Shown here: positions 5,328-5,341 of the stretch, in pieces
How positions within the stretch are numbered: the first letter of the stretch is position 1
Layout of the letters: each line of letters starts with the position of its first letter
From: an uncultured Bacillota bacterium
Lineage (GTDB): Bacteria > Bacillota > Clostridia > Peptostreptococcales > Anaerovoracaceae
Reading direction: 5' to 3'
Length of the DNA: 5,341 nt
Assembly (NCBI GenBank): GCA_902465215.1
Contig: CABQMM010000111.1
Span: 1-5,341, forward strand
Notes under the pieces: model-generated
What the model was told of the DNA's origin: nothing
The model's input: the letters and a program-made list of their open reading frames with translations, nothing else
Database searches by the model: none
Program-made: the position numbers and the translations under genes

Positions 5328-5341
5328 ATGAATAAGCAGGA
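5328..5341 (+). CDS. Start of an unidentified gene (3' partial)
   Basis: Only four full codons (Met-Asn-Lys-Gln) are present before the window ends. The call rests on the strong ribosome binding site, the predicted promoter at 5198-5226 and the leader between them. The polar, basic start would fit a signal peptide, but too little is visible to say. It shares the 25-base leader repeat with the DUF4300 lipoprotein gene. Confidence 0.6.

Overview
The window most likely comes from a member of the Bacillota, probably class Clostridia. The signs are Gram-positive-type lipoprotein signal peptides, strong AGGAG-like ribosome binding sites, and protein families common in Clostridia: an AAA-ATPase-like/PD-(D/E)XK (former DUF1703) protein, a DUF4300 lipoprotein, and a membrane-anchored LuxR-type regulator. 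Base composition is mixed, with AT-rich signals in moderately GC-rich coding sequence. Genus cannot be assigned by eye. No rRNA, tRNA, CRISPR array, insertion sequence or phage gene was seen.

Layout. (1) Bases 1-857, plus strand: the 3' part of an AAA-ATPase-like/PD-(D/E)XK nuclease gene, cut by the window edge. (2) Bases 901-3035, plus strand: two lipoprotein genes in tandem, 2 bases apart and probably translationally coupled. The first is recognised as a DUF4300 protein; the second carries a DxNxDGxxE calcium-loop-like motif and is otherwise unidentified. (3) Bases 3064-3102: a long perfect-pairing hairpin with T-rich tails on both strands, a bidirectional terminator between converging genes. 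(4) Bases 3128 to about 4495-4510, minus strand: a Cache-like sensor domain, one membrane segment, a HAMP/coiled-coil linker and a LuxR-type DNA-binding domain. The expected N-terminal membrane segment is missing. (5) From about 4511 to 5170, plus strand: an unidentified 219-residue protein whose start has no ribosome binding site. (6) Bases 5171-5341: a terminator, a consensus-like promoter, a leader of about 95 bases with a hairpin, and the first codons of another gene.

Two points deserve most attention. First, genes 4 and 5 diverge from a point near 4500 where both seem to have lost their 5' ends with no intergenic DNA between them. This looks like a deletion or rearrangement joint, or an assembly chimera, and it is masked by a fortuitous antisense reading frame running to 5026. 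Second, a 25-base sequence with only two differences occurs just upstream of the DUF4300 gene (858-882) and again in the leader of the gene at the right end (5238-5262), suggesting a shared leader element or dispersed intergenic repeat.

A working picture, as inference: the tandem lipoproteins are surface-anchored, and the neighbouring sensor-regulator may respond to an extracytoplasmic ligand. Nothing in the sequence proves that the regulator controls these genes, and no clearly new defence or biosynthetic system is visible.
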